Assembly (NCBI GenBank): GCA_964607445.1 | Contig: CAZSKN010000027.1 | Location: 1 to 26,618 of the forward strand | DNA length: 26,618 nucleotides | Reading direction: 5' to 3' | DNA from: CALCKU01 sp964607445 | Lineage (GTDB): Bacteria; Pseudomonadota; Alphaproteobacteria; Caulobacterales; Maricaulaceae | The notes under the pieces: generated by a model | Databases searched by the model: none | What the model was told of the DNA's origin: nothing | Seen by the model: only the letters and a program-made list of their open reading frames with translations | Made by a program: the position numbers and the translations under genes | Shown: piece after piece, positions 8,001 through 16,180 of the stretch | Layout: every line of letters begins with the position of its first letter | How positions within the stretch are numbered: the first letter of the stretch is position 1

Positions 8001-10031
8001 TTAATTTTGCGACAGATTAGACGATGGATTTTGACCGCTCGGTGTGCGTGAAACGGATTGTGTGTTTTTAACCTCGCCTATACCCGCTGCAATATTGCGT
8101 TCCGAGATAAAGGCGTCCGAGAGGTTTTGATAGAAACTTATCAAGGACCGGGTTTCGTCATCTTGTGTCAACGGGTCCGGAGCGTTGAGAGGTAAACGTT
8201 TTAGTCCTTTATGTGCCTTCACCATAAATCCCTTCCAGACATCAACGGGTAACAATCCGCCTGTGATTTTCTTTGTAGGAGAATTATCATCATTTCCTAA
8301 CCAGACACCGGTCGTATATTGCGCTGTAAATCCTATAAACCACGCGTCCCGGTAATCTTGGGACGTACCCGTTTTCCCCGCCGCTTGGCGACTTCCTAAT
8401 TGCGCGCCATGTCCTGTACCAGTTTCAATGACATCACGTAAAATCGTCGTCATTTGTCGGGCATAAGGAATAGCGTAAACCCGTTCGGGGGTTGTTTTCC
8501 GTCGTGTATATAATGTCGTTCCTGATGTGGTTTTGATAGCTTCAATCAGATGCGGACTACGTTTTACACCCTCATTGGCAAACACCATATAGGCGGCTGT
8601 AAGCTCCACTAAATTAACTTCGGATGAGCCTAATGCGATTGAGTAATTCGGGCGTAGGGGGGTATGAATTCCAAAACGTTTGGCTAAACGCGCGATTTTT
8701 TCGGGGCCGATTTCAGCCCCGATCTGAGCGGCAATTGTATTGATGGAAAGCTTAAGCGATTCTCTGAGCGTCATGGGGCCGCGATAGCGTTTCGTATAGT
8801 TTTCAGGGGCCCATCCGGCTATCTCTGTGGGTTGGTCAATCCTGACGGTCCCCGGGGTGAAACCATCCTCAAGAGCGGCCGCATATACGAAAGCTTTAAA
8901 GGCTGAACCGGGTTGTCGTTTGGCTTGTATGGCGCGATTAAATTTACTCTGGGTATAATCCTGTCCGCCGATTAAAGCACGAATAGCGCCTGTGCGCGTA
9001 TCAATTGACGCCACAGCGCCATTATTTACTTTTTTATTTTTACTATACCGTGTCAGGTTTTTAGCCAAGGTGTCATGGGCTGATTGTTGCAAAACCGGAT
9101 CCAGCGTTGTTTTAATAATCAGATCTTTATGATCACTCCCGATCAATTCCTGGGCGCGCTCTGATATCATATCAAATACATGACCTATCAAGGCCGGCTT
9201 AATGGCCTCTTCATGATCTTTAATAATAACAGGTGGTGTGGTTTCTGCGTCACGTAATTCCTGATGAGTGATGATATCATTGGTAAACATTTTTTGTAAA
9301 ACCAATTGTGCGCGTCCCCAAGCCAGGTCGTAATTTTTACTGGGATCATATCGGCTGGGCGCTTTGGGAAGGCTTGCGAGCATAGCCGCTTCTGCGAGAT
9401 TTACAGCGGAAATCGATTTGCCAAAATAGCGTTGCGCGGCAGCCTCCACGCCAAATGCGCGATTGCCAAGCTCAATCCGGTTAAGGTAAAGGCTTAGAAT
9501 TTCTGGTTTACTTAAAACATGTTCCATCTCATTGGAGAGCCACATTTCCTGAAATTTGCGCCGATATGTTTTCTCGGGCGTTAATACCATGTTTTTTACA
9601 AGTTGCTGGGTGAGGGTAGATGCCCCTTGGACTTTACGTCCCGCTTTTGTGTTTTCGAAAAAAGCCCTGAATATCGCTTTACGATCAATACCCGTATGTT
9701 GATAAAACCTTTCATCTTCGATTGCTAAAAAAGCCGCAGGTACATAGTCGGGCATGTCCTCAAGCCGGTAGGGTTTACCTACATGTGGCCCTCTATGTCC
9801 GATAATGTGTCCGTCTTTGTCCAGCAGGGTTATATTGGGTTGCAGATTAAGTTCCCACATGGCGGTTTTATCAGGGAGATCGGGTAAACCGTGAAAAAGA
9901 TAAGCGCGCGTCTGCATATACCCTATGCCAATGAGCAATAAGATAGCGATTAAGGCCGTGAGGACCCAGTTTCTTTTCCGCCTCACACGGTTATCGTTTG
10001 CGGCGCCAATATCGGCGCGAAATGTTTCCAT
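8001..10031 (-). CDS. Class A penicillin-binding protein (PBP1A type, transglycosylase/transpeptidase)
   Basis: 676 residues. A cytoplasmic basic tail is followed by one membrane anchor (about 22-40), then a GT51 glycosyltransferase domain with EDERFYQHTGID (105-116, catalytic E105) and GASTLTQQLVKN (136-147), then a penicillin-binding transpeptidase domain with GSAFK (S376 nucleophile, K379), SIN (429-431) and KTGTS (553-557). All catalytic motifs are intact, so it should polymerise and cross-link peptidoglycan in the periplasm. It is shorter than E. coli PBP1A (about 850) and lacks room for a large inserted OB domain. It is divergent from the YcgN-family gene, with only 44 bases between the starts, so the promoters must overlap. 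GGAAG lies very close to the ATG, so the exact start is slightly uncertain. Confidence 0.93.
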   Translation of the reverse strand: METFRADIGAANDNRVRRKRNWVLTALIAILLLIGIGYMQTRAYLFHGLPDLPDKTAMWELNLQPNITLLDKDGHIIGHRGPHVGKPYRLEDMPDYVPAAFLAIEDERFYQHTGIDRKAIFRAFFENTKAGRKVQGASTLTQQLVKNMVLTPEKTYRRKFQEMWLSNEMEHVLSKPEILSLYLNRIELGNRAFGVEAAAQRYFGKSISAVNLAEAAMLASLPKAPSRYDPSKNYDLAWGRAQLVLQKMFTNDIITHQELRDAETTPPVIIKDHEEAIKPALIGHVFDMISERAQELIGSDHKDLIIKTTLDPVLQQSAHDTLAKNLTRYSKNKKVNNGAVASIDTRTGAIRALIGGQDYTQSKFNRAIQAKRQPGSAFKAFVYAAALEDGFTPGTVRIDQPTEIAGWAPENYTKRYRGPMTLRESLKLSINTIAAQIGAEIGPEKIARLAKRFGIHTPLRPNYSIALGSSEVNLVELTAAYMVFANEGVKRSPHLIEAIKTTSGTTLYTRRKTTPERVYAIPYARQMTTILRDVIETGTGHGAQLGSRQAAGKTGTSQDYRDAWFIGFTAQYTTGVWLGNDDNSPTKKITGGLLPVDVWKGFMVKAHKGLKRLPLNAPDPLTQDDETRSLISFYQNLSDAFISERNIAAGIGEVKNTQSVSRTPSGQNPSSNLSQN

Positions 10032-10075
10032 ATCTTCCGCTAGCGCAAATTGATCTTTGACGCTAGATATCCTTT

Positions 10076-10549
10076 ATGACTGATACAAATTCTTCTGACT
10101 TTTGGAAAACCAAAAATATGGCAGAAATGAGTCAAAAGGAATGGGAAAGCTTATGTGACGGGTGTGGAAAATGTTGTTGTATCCGGCTCGAGGACGAAGA
10201 CACGGCTCAAATTTATATCACTGACGTTGTATGCAAGCTTTTTGATGCTGAGAGTTGTCAATGTACGGATTATCCGAATCGAAGTCAAAAAGTACCGGAT
10301 TGTGTTACCTTAACGCCGGAAAACACGCCTCAATTACATTGGATGCCCCAAACATGTGCTTACCGGATTTTGGCAAATGGAGGCGAATTGCCAAGCTGGC
10401 ATCATCTTGTTAGCGGGTCGCGCGAGACCATACATGAAGCGGGTATGAGCGTTCAAGGCGCTGTTATCAGCGAAGTTCATGTCCCGGAGGATGATCACAT
10501 TAAACGAATCGTGATTTGGCCTGGGGAACCCGATATCTCAGAGCCATAA
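10076..10549 (+). CDS. YcgN/UPF0260 family cysteine-cluster protein
   Basis: 157-residue cytoplasmic protein matching E. coli YcgN from its first residues (FW-x-x-K, then EMSQKEWESLCDGCGKCC). The cysteines C27, C30, C33, C34, C53, C61, C63, C76 and C93 make up the Fe-S/zinc-cluster-like pattern of the family, and WHHLVSGSRE lies at about 103-112. The function of the family is not established. The aligned N terminus supports the ATG at 10076 although no good Shine-Dalgarno is visible. It is convergent with the glutathione S-transferase gene, with 18 bases between stops and no hairpin seen. Confidence 0.9.
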   Translation: MTDTNSSDFWKTKNMAEMSQKEWESLCDGCGKCCCIRLEDEDTAQIYITDVVCKLFDAESCQCTDYPNRSQKVPDCVTLTPENTPQLHWMPQTCAYRILANGGELPSWHHLVSGSRETIHEAGMSVQGAVISEVHVPEDDHIKRIVIWPGEPDISEP

Positions 10550-10567
10550 AAAATAAGGAACTTCATA

Positions 10568-11200
10568 TCAAGTTTGGAAACTCGGGCGGCTAGAGAGACC
10601 TGCGTACCAGTCATGTAATGTTGTAAAACTTTCGTCAGGTTTAAGTTTAACCCATTTCGCGAAGTCTATGATAATAAAAGCAGTTATGTCAGCGAAAGAA
10701 AAATGTTCACCTGCAATATAAGGTGTCTTTTCTAATTGAGAATTCAAATCTTCAAAAAAATACCCAAGACGTTTTCGTCCCCGTTCTGCCAGCATGGGGA
10801 CCTGTTCGATATTACGCGGCCCGGTTAGGGCGCGGTCTTTCATGCCTTTGGATGAATTGCGCAGAACTTCAGCGACAGCCGTTAAACCTTCAAATTCACA
10901 CCATGAATTCCATTGCAACACAAGCGCCCGTTCCAAAGGGGTTTTTCCCATTAAATTCGGCTCTGGAAATAAATCTTCTATATAATTGGCTATCGCAACA
11001 TTTTCGCAAATGGCAACGCCGTCTTCTGTAACAAGGGCTGGGACTGTGCAGCGTGGATTTATCTCAATAAATTCAGCGCTAAACTGTTCACCCTTACGTA
11101 AATCAATTTGGATTTTTCTATGTGGGATTTGTTTTTCTGCTAAGAAAATTCGGGCCCTACGTGGGCTTGGTGCCGTCTCGCTATCATAAAATTTTAACAT
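10568..11200 (-). CDS. Glutathione S-transferase family protein
   Basis: 210 residues, the normal length. The N-terminal thioredoxin-like domain has the start LKFYDSETAPSPRRARIFL, where Ser7 or Ser12 is the candidate glutathione-activating residue. INPRCTVPAL (about 48-57) carries the cis-proline, and CENVAIANYIED (about 65-76) is the glutathione gamma-glutamyl binding region, with Asn where Ser is usual. The all-helical C-terminal domain carries the FADITAF motif. AGAGGGTG lies about 7 bases before the ATG. It follows the Lrp/AsnC gene on the same strand after a 130-bp gap with two inverted repeats, so it probably has its own promoter. The substrate is unknown. Confidence 0.87.
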   Translation of the reverse strand: MLKFYDSETAPSPRRARIFLAEKQIPHRKIQIDLRKGEQFSAEFIEINPRCTVPALVTEDGVAICENVAIANYIEDLFPEPNLMGKTPLERALVLQWNSWCEFEGLTAVAEVLRNSSKGMKDRALTGPRNIEQVPMLAERGRKRLGYFFEDLNSQLEKTPYIAGEHFSFADITAFIIIDFAKWVKLKPDESFTTLHDWYAGLSSRPSFQT

Positions 11201-11240
11201 ATCTAAACACCCTCTTGAAAGGGCCCCTACACCTAAGCGT

Positions 11241-11282
11241 TATACAATTACTGTATATATCGTGTATTTTTAACATGTTAAA
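11241..11282. promoter_or_regulatory. Two palindromes upstream of the GST gene
   Basis: TATACA-N5-TGTATA (11241-11257) is a perfect inverted repeat, and TTTAACATGTTAAA (11269-11282) is a perfect 14-bp palindrome. They lie 41-82 bases upstream of the GST start codon, where promoter and operator elements belong. Which regulator binds is unknown. Confidence 0.4.
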
Positions 11283-11330
11283 GTCTTAAGTGTATCGACT
11301 TCTATGCTATATATTGTATCAACTGTAGTG

Positions 11331-11768
11331 TTATAATGAACGTTTTAACCGTGTAGATAAAATAACGGAAGAAACCGTGCGTTCCACACCCTCTATTGCG
11401 ATTAACTCGTCAATAACCTTGTCGAGGGCGGTTACGGTTAAAGCGCCGATTTCAACGACTAAATCATAAGGCCCTGATACGGAATAAATGGCGCGAACCG
11501 CGTGTATTTCCCGCATGGTTTGAATAATATCTGAGGTCATGCGAGGGCTCACCGTGATTGAAACATGGGCTTTGATTTCCTGATCTAAATACTGGGTGGA
11601 TAATCTGACCGTATATCCGTCAATTACACCTTGGGTTTCCAGCCGTTCTAGTCTTTTTTGAACCGTAGATCGTGATAAGCCTAAGCGCTTTGCCAATTCT
11701 GTTGTGCTGGCGCGGGCATTATCCCGTAGAACCCCAATGAGCTCATGATCTTTATCTGTGAGGCGCAT
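11331..11768 (-). CDS. Lrp/AsnC family transcriptional regulator
   Basis: 145 residues, typical size. The N-terminal winged helix-turn-helix (about 1-55) has TTELAKRLGLSRSTVQKRLE, the standard recognition helix pattern. The C-terminal RAM ligand-binding domain (about 65-140) includes VSGPYDLVVEIGA. It is transcribed divergently from the astA/E1/FabD-like/gcdH operon across a 171-bp AT-rich region. Family members in this position (for example BkdR beside branched-chain 2-oxoacid dehydrogenase genes) usually control the neighbouring operon in response to an amino acid, and I infer the same here. The Shine-Dalgarno is weak. Confidence 0.9.
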   Translation of the reverse strand: MRLTDKDHELIGVLRDNARASTTELAKRLGLSRSTVQKRLERLETQGVIDGYTVRLSTQYLDQEIKAHVSITVSPRMTSDIIQTMREIHAVRAIYSVSGPYDLVVEIGALTVTALDKVIDELIAIEGVERTVSSVILSTRLKRSL

Positions 11769-11781
11769 TGCCTATACGTTA

Positions 11782-11876
11782 CATTAAATTGCATAAAAAT
11801 ACACATTAAATATACCAATTTAGCCCTACTAAAGACATAAAAAAGTTTTCATTATTTATAAACCGACTCATTAAAT
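11782..11876. promoter_or_regulatory. Three direct CATTAAAT repeats in the divergent Lrp/astA promoter region
   Basis: CATTAAAT occurs at 11782, 11804 and 11869, all on the same strand, with a related inverted copy (ATTTAAATG) near 11907. The first two are 22 bp apart, about two helical turns. Repeated AT-rich sites on one face of the helix are what an Lrp/AsnC oligomer binds. Assignment to the adjacent regulator is inference. Confidence 0.35.
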
Positions 11877-11939
11877 CCAATATAGAGATCAAACTATCGG
11901 TAAATTTAAATGCAAAGGAAAACGTAGCCATCTAGAATT

Positions 11940-12989
11940 ATGTCCGAAATCAAAAATACATATGTGATTCGTCCTATCGTTTTAGATGATGCCGATGCTT
12001 TGCTTGATCTCATACGTCTCTCAAGCGGGGGACTGTCCAGCCTTCAACCCCGATTGGATTTTTTAAAGAATTATATAGAACATTCGCAACATAGTTTTAG
12101 CGGGATATTGGATGTTGAAACCCCCCACAAATATCTCTTGGGCATGTTCAAAGACACAACAAACCAGCTTATCGGTTGTGCCGCTGTTAAAACCCAAATC
12201 GGAAAGGATACGCCTTTTATAAACTTTGACCTAAAAGGCGACGGTGCAGATGAATATCTTATCGCCTCGTCACGTTATACCGGCGCTACCGAAGTTGGAT
12301 CTTTATTTTTACATCCTGATTACCGGCGGGATGGTCTCGGACGGTACTTAGCTAAAATGCGGTATTTATTGATCGGGTCAGAGCCGTGGCGGTTTAGCGA
12401 TACGGTGATTGCAGAGCTACGCGGGATATGCGGGCCAGAGGGCAGCCCGCTCTATGATCACCTATTTGAATATAAACTTGATAAGTCGTTTCTCGAAGCC
12501 GACAGGGAATATTATGACCGCAATCCAGACGCATTAGGAGATATAGTTCCCATTGGTAAACTTCAAACGCGTGCCTTTCCAAAAGATGTTCGCGCGTCAA
12601 TCGGTCAACCCCACCCCACAGGGATTGGTGCCATGCGATTATTGCAGGATGAGGGATTCATTTTTTCAGGAACAATAGATTTATTTGACGCCGGGCCGAT
12701 TATGTCTGTTTACCGCGATACCATCCGTACGCTTATGAACACAAAATCCCGTCCTGTTTGCGTATCACCAAATGTCTCGACAGGACAGACGTGTCTCATT
12801 TGCACAGGGAATATTAAAACCTTCCGAGCTGTTGTCACGCAAGCGGTGATAACGGATGACGATATTTTTATACGTCCGCAGTTGCTAAACCCATTACAAT
12901 GCACGCTCGGAGCAGAGGTTAGAGTATGGCGGAAAAATACATCGTCACAAATAAAACCTGATCACACCCTAGTGCGCGCGCATAGTTAG
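11940..12989 (+). CDS. astA: AstA-family arginine/ornithine N-succinyltransferase
   Basis: 349 residues, close to the 340-345 of AstA. Conserved blocks are TEVGSLFLHPDYRRDGLGR (118-136), the acyl-CoA-binding GNAT-like part; VIAELRG (156-162); IGQPHPTG (221-228) with H225, matching the conserved active-site histidine region; and GTIDLFDAGP (244-253). AstA transfers succinyl from succinyl-CoA to the alpha-amino group of arginine as step one of the arginine succinyltransferase pathway. None of astB, astC, astD or astE is in this window, so the amine acceptor here may differ. It is first in an operon with the E1 gene (14 bases to the next start). There is no clear Shine-Dalgarno at the ATG. Confidence 0.82.
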   Translation: MSEIKNTYVIRPIVLDDADALLDLIRLSSGGLSSLQPRLDFLKNYIEHSQHSFSGILDVETPHKYLLGMFKDTTNQLIGCAAVKTQIGKDTPFINFDLKGDGADEYLIASSRYTGATEVGSLFLHPDYRRDGLGRYLAKMRYLLIGSEPWRFSDTVIAELRGICGPEGSPLYDHLFEYKLDKSFLEADREYYDRNPDALGDIVPIGKLQTRAFPKDVRASIGQPHPTGIGAMRLLQDEGFIFSGTIDLFDAGPIMSVYRDTIRTLMNTKSRPVCVSPNVSTGQTCLICTGNIKTFRAVVTQAVITDDDIFIRPQLLNPLQCTLGAEVRVWRKNTSSQIKPDHTLVRAHS

Positions 12990-13003
12990 GCTTTTTTGAC
13001 TTT

Positions 13004-15139
13004 ATGTTTGACCGTGCCATTGCCATAGACACTGCTTTCGTAAATCGATTGGAAACATCAGATTTACCCGTCATGACCTCCAATTTAAATCTGACACCCC
13101 AACAGCTAGCGGATGTATTTGACACTCAAATGATGAGCCGGCATCTGGACTTAATGGCACGCCGCACCAAAGGGCAAACCTTTTACACGATTGGAAGTTC
13201 AGGACATGAAGGTCTCGCCGCTTTGGCATTGGCATCTCGTAATTCAGATATGGCCTTTTTACATTATCGCGATGCCGCATTTTGCATTCAAAGACGTAAG
13301 GCTGTTACGGGTTCAACGCCTTTATGGGATATGTGTCTTTCATTTACGGCAAGTGCGGAAGATCCGGTTTCCGGGGGACGCCATAAAGTGCTGGGCGGAG
13401 TAGATATTATGACGCCCCCGCAAACCAGTACCATTGCGTCGCATTTGCCCAAGGCCGTTGGCGCTGCACATGCCTTATGCTTGGGGCACTCAAATTTACC
13501 TCGTGACTCTGTCATTTTATGTTCCTTTGGCGATGCGTCGTCTAATCATTCAACCGCGCAAGGCGCTATGAATTCGGCTGCTTGGGCTGCCTATCAAGGT
13601 TCGCCAATGCCTGTGGTGTTTATTTGTGAAGATAATAATATCGGCATTTCTGTAAGGACCCCCAAAGGCTGGATAGAAGCGAATTATAAAAATCGTCCTG
13701 GCCTGCATTATATAGAGTGTGACGGCACGGATATTGTTGAGGCCTTAAAAGCATGTCAATCAGCACTCGCTTATACGCGGTCTCGACGAAAACCTGTTTT
13801 TCTGCATTTTAAAACGGTACGCCTTATGGGGCACGCTGGGGCGGATATCGAAAGTAAATATAGTTCCCGCGCGCATATTGAAACCATAGAACGTCATGAT
13901 CCTCTTATAAAAACCGCCGCCTATCTGGTTCAGAATCAAATCATGGCCCATCAAGATATAATGTCTGCTTACGAAACTATGCGCCAGCGCGTAGACCGTG
14001 TTTCTCAATCTGCCTTTACGCGTCCCAAATTACCAACTGCGGAAGCGGTTATGGCTCCGATTACGAGCTCGCATTTATCAGTTATGCCGCCCATTCCCAC
14101 GGATGCGGCCTTAAGGGCTGCGGGCTGTATAAATGACGGGCGCGCTCTGACGCTAAATAAAATGATAAATAAGACCCTAACTGAAATAATGGTGCGGCAT
14201 GAAAATACACTTGTATTTGGAGAAGATGTTGCACGTAAAGGCGGTGTGTACGGGGTTACAATGGATCTTCTTAAACAATTTGGTCCGTCCCGGGTGCAAG
14301 ATACTTTGCTGGATGAGCAAACCATATTGGGCATAGCAATAGGCGCAGCGCAAACGGGATATTTACCCATTCCTGAAATCCAGTTTCTGGCATATCTGCA
14401 TAATGCCGAGGATCAAATACGCGGGGAGGCAGCAACGCTGTCTTTTTTCTCGAGAGGACAATTTTCTAATCCCATGGTGATACGCATTGCGGGTCTGGCC
14501 TATCAACGCGGATTTGGCGGACATTTTCATAATGACAATTCTATTGCTGTACTGACCGATATTCCCGGAATTATTATTGCCTGCCCGTCTCACCCTGAGG
14601 ATGCCGGGGCCATTTTACGCGAATGCGTACGATTGGCGCATGAAGACAAGCGTATTGTCATTTTCCTTGAACCTATCGCGCTTTACGCCACATCAGACCT
14701 GCATTCAGGAGATAAGGCATGGACTGGTAATTATAAGCCCCCCAATATGGATGCCGTTGTGAAATTTGGAGAAATTTCTCAATATGGGCAGGGCACAGAT
14801 ATATGTGTGCTGACATATGGCAATGGATATTTTCTCTCCAGACAAGCGCTCGATCGTTATGACAATATCCGTATTATAGATATGCGATGGTTGCATCCTT
14901 TGCCGTTAAATGAAATTTTGAAAGCTATCAAACCGTGTGACAAGATTTTGATTGTCGATGAATGCAGAGCCACCGGAAGTCTCTCTGAAACCCTTATGGC
15001 CCAGTTACTAGAGGCTAAAGTAACACAAGCTATCGAGAGGATTACCGGCCATGATAGCTTTATTCCCCTAGGCAAGGCTGCCTATACGGTTTTACCGTCT
15101 GTTGAAGATATTCAGCGTCGTGTCGAGGCCATGTTATGA
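13004..15139 (+). CDS. Fused alpha/beta E1 component of a branched-chain-type 2-oxoacid dehydrogenase
   Basis: 711 residues joining the two E1 chains in one polypeptide. Residues about 30-340 are the alpha part, with thiamine diphosphate motif GDASSN (176-181) running to NN (211-212). Residues about 375-711 are the beta part, starting ALTLNKMINKTL, with FGEDVARKGGVYGVT (405-419), DEQTILGIAIG (437-447), and GGHFHND (505-511) where separate beta chains usually have a GGxxxHSQ-like run. E1 decarboxylates a 2-oxoacid and acylates the lipoyl group of E2. No E2 or E3 gene is in the window, so these must lie elsewhere. The substrate could be branched-chain or another 2-oxoacid. No Shine-Dalgarno precedes 13004; an in-frame ATG at 13073 is an alternative. 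The stop overlaps the next gene as ATGA. Confidence 0.85.
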   Translation: MFDRAIAIDTAFVNRLETSDLPVMTSNLNLTPQQLADVFDTQMMSRHLDLMARRTKGQTFYTIGSSGHEGLAALALASRNSDMAFLHYRDAAFCIQRRKAVTGSTPLWDMCLSFTASAEDPVSGGRHKVLGGVDIMTPPQTSTIASHLPKAVGAAHALCLGHSNLPRDSVILCSFGDASSNHSTAQGAMNSAAWAAYQGSPMPVVFICEDNNIGISVRTPKGWIEANYKNRPGLHYIECDGTDIVEALKACQSALAYTRSRRKPVFLHFKTVRLMGHAGADIESKYSSRAHIETIERHDPLIKTAAYLVQNQIMAHQDIMSAYETMRQRVDRVSQSAFTRPKLPTAEAVMAPITSSHLSVMPPIPTDAALRAAGCINDGRALTLNKMINKTLTEIMVRHENTLVFGEDVARKGGVYGVTMDLLKQFGPSRVQDTLLDEQTILGIAIGAAQTGYLPIPEIQFLAYLHNAEDQIRGEAATLSFFSRGQFSNPMVIRIAGLAYQRGFGGHFHNDNSIAVLTDIPGIIIACPSHPEDAGAILRECVRLAHEDKRIVIFLEPIALYATSDLHSGDKAWTGNYKPPNMDAVVKFGEISQYGQGTDICVLTYGNGYFLSRQALDRYDNIRIIDMRWLHPLPLNEILKAIKPCDKILIVDECRATGSLSETLMAQLLEAKVTQAIERITGHDSFIPLGKAAYTVLPSVEDIQRRVEAML

Positions 15140-16155
15140 CCCGCAAAACGGCTATAATTGTTTGCCCCGGACGTGGAACCTATAACGCCCCAGAGCTTGG
15201 ATATCTAAAACGGTATCACGGTGATAAGCTCGACTTTCTAGCTATGATAGATGACGTTCGTAAGCAGAACCAACAAATACCGATTACAACACTGGATAAG
15301 GCTGAACGCTTTTTGGCGCGCAATCAGGGGCGAGGTGACAATGCCTCGCTCTTGATATATGCCTGCGCTGTAGCCGATTATATGAGTATAAACAAAGACC
15401 TATATGATGTTGTTGGTGTAACCGGAAATTCTATGGGGTGGTATTTAACTTTAAGCATTGGCGGTGCCCTTACGTTTGAAAACGGCGCCCGTCTTGTTAA
15501 TACAATGGGCGGAATTATGACGGAACATGGTGTCGGTGGACAGCTTGTATACGGGCTTGTGGATGATGACTGGCGCATAAACCCTGATAAAGTCAAAATC
15601 CTCGACACGGTATTAGAGACACATCCCGATCTTTCCATGTCCATATATCTAGGCGGCATGGCCGTAATCGGGGGGACGGAATCCGATATAAAGCAGGCCA
15701 TGTCTAAACTTCCGAATGCGGGCCATTTTCCTTTCCAAATTAAAGGGCATTCGGCATTTCATACGCCCTTATTATCCCATTGCGTAAATCATGCTCAAAA
15801 TTCTCTAAAACCAACCCTGTTTTCGTCCCCTAAGTTACCATTGATTGATGGCTTTGGTAACATCTGGAGCCCGCAGTCTACACATATTCAAGCCCTTTAT
15901 GACTACACATTAGGGCGACAAATCGATGAAACCTATAATTTTTCAAAAGCGATAGAGGTCAGTGCAAAAGAATTTGCTCCCGACGTCTTTATCGTTTTAG
16001 GGCCTGGCACAACAATGGGCGCCCCTGTTGCCCAGACATTAATTTCGCAAAGCTGGCAAAATATCATATCAAAGAAAACCTTTCAGACACGGCAAACAAA
16101 AAACCCCATTATTTTATCAATGGGCATAGAAGAACAACGGGCTTTGTGCGTATAA
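15136..16155 (+). CDS. FabD-like acyltransferase (annotated type: ACP S-malonyltransferase)
   Basis: 339 residues with the malonyl-CoA:ACP transacylase fold. Against E. coli FabD, CPGRGTY (10-16) aligns with FPGQGSQ; GNSMG (97-101) carries the nucleophile S99; GHSAFHTPL (204-212) carries the catalytic H209; and GPGTTMGAP (about 293-301) matches the GPGKVLTG turn. Two residues differ: FabD Gln11 corresponds to R13, and FabD Arg117, which binds the malonyl carboxylate, aligns with M124 in LVNTMGGIM. Loss of that arginine argues against malonate as the substrate, so a non-carboxylated acyl group is likelier. It is translationally coupled (ATGA, 4-bp overlap) to the E1 gene, so it may act on E1/E2-derived acyl groups. 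That role is inference. Confidence 0.75.
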   Translation: MTRKTAIIVCPGRGTYNAPELGYLKRYHGDKLDFLAMIDDVRKQNQQIPITTLDKAERFLARNQGRGDNASLLIYACAVADYMSINKDLYDVVGVTGNSMGWYLTLSIGGALTFENGARLVNTMGGIMTEHGVGGQLVYGLVDDDWRINPDKVKILDTVLETHPDLSMSIYLGGMAVIGGTESDIKQAMSKLPNAGHFPFQIKGHSAFHTPLLSHCVNHAQNSLKPTLFSSPKLPLIDGFGNIWSPQSTHIQALYDYTLGRQIDETYNFSKAIEVSAKEFAPDVFIVLGPGTTMGAPVAQTLISQSWQNIISKKTFQTRQTKNPIILSMGIEEQRALCV

Positions 16156-16180
16156 GCCCGCAATAGAGAAGGACACGGTT

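Noticed and set aside
13760..14370. Minus-strand frames of 82 and 121 codons inside the E1 gene
   Set aside because: Antisense to a well-conserved enzyme, low-complexity composition and no recognisable domain.
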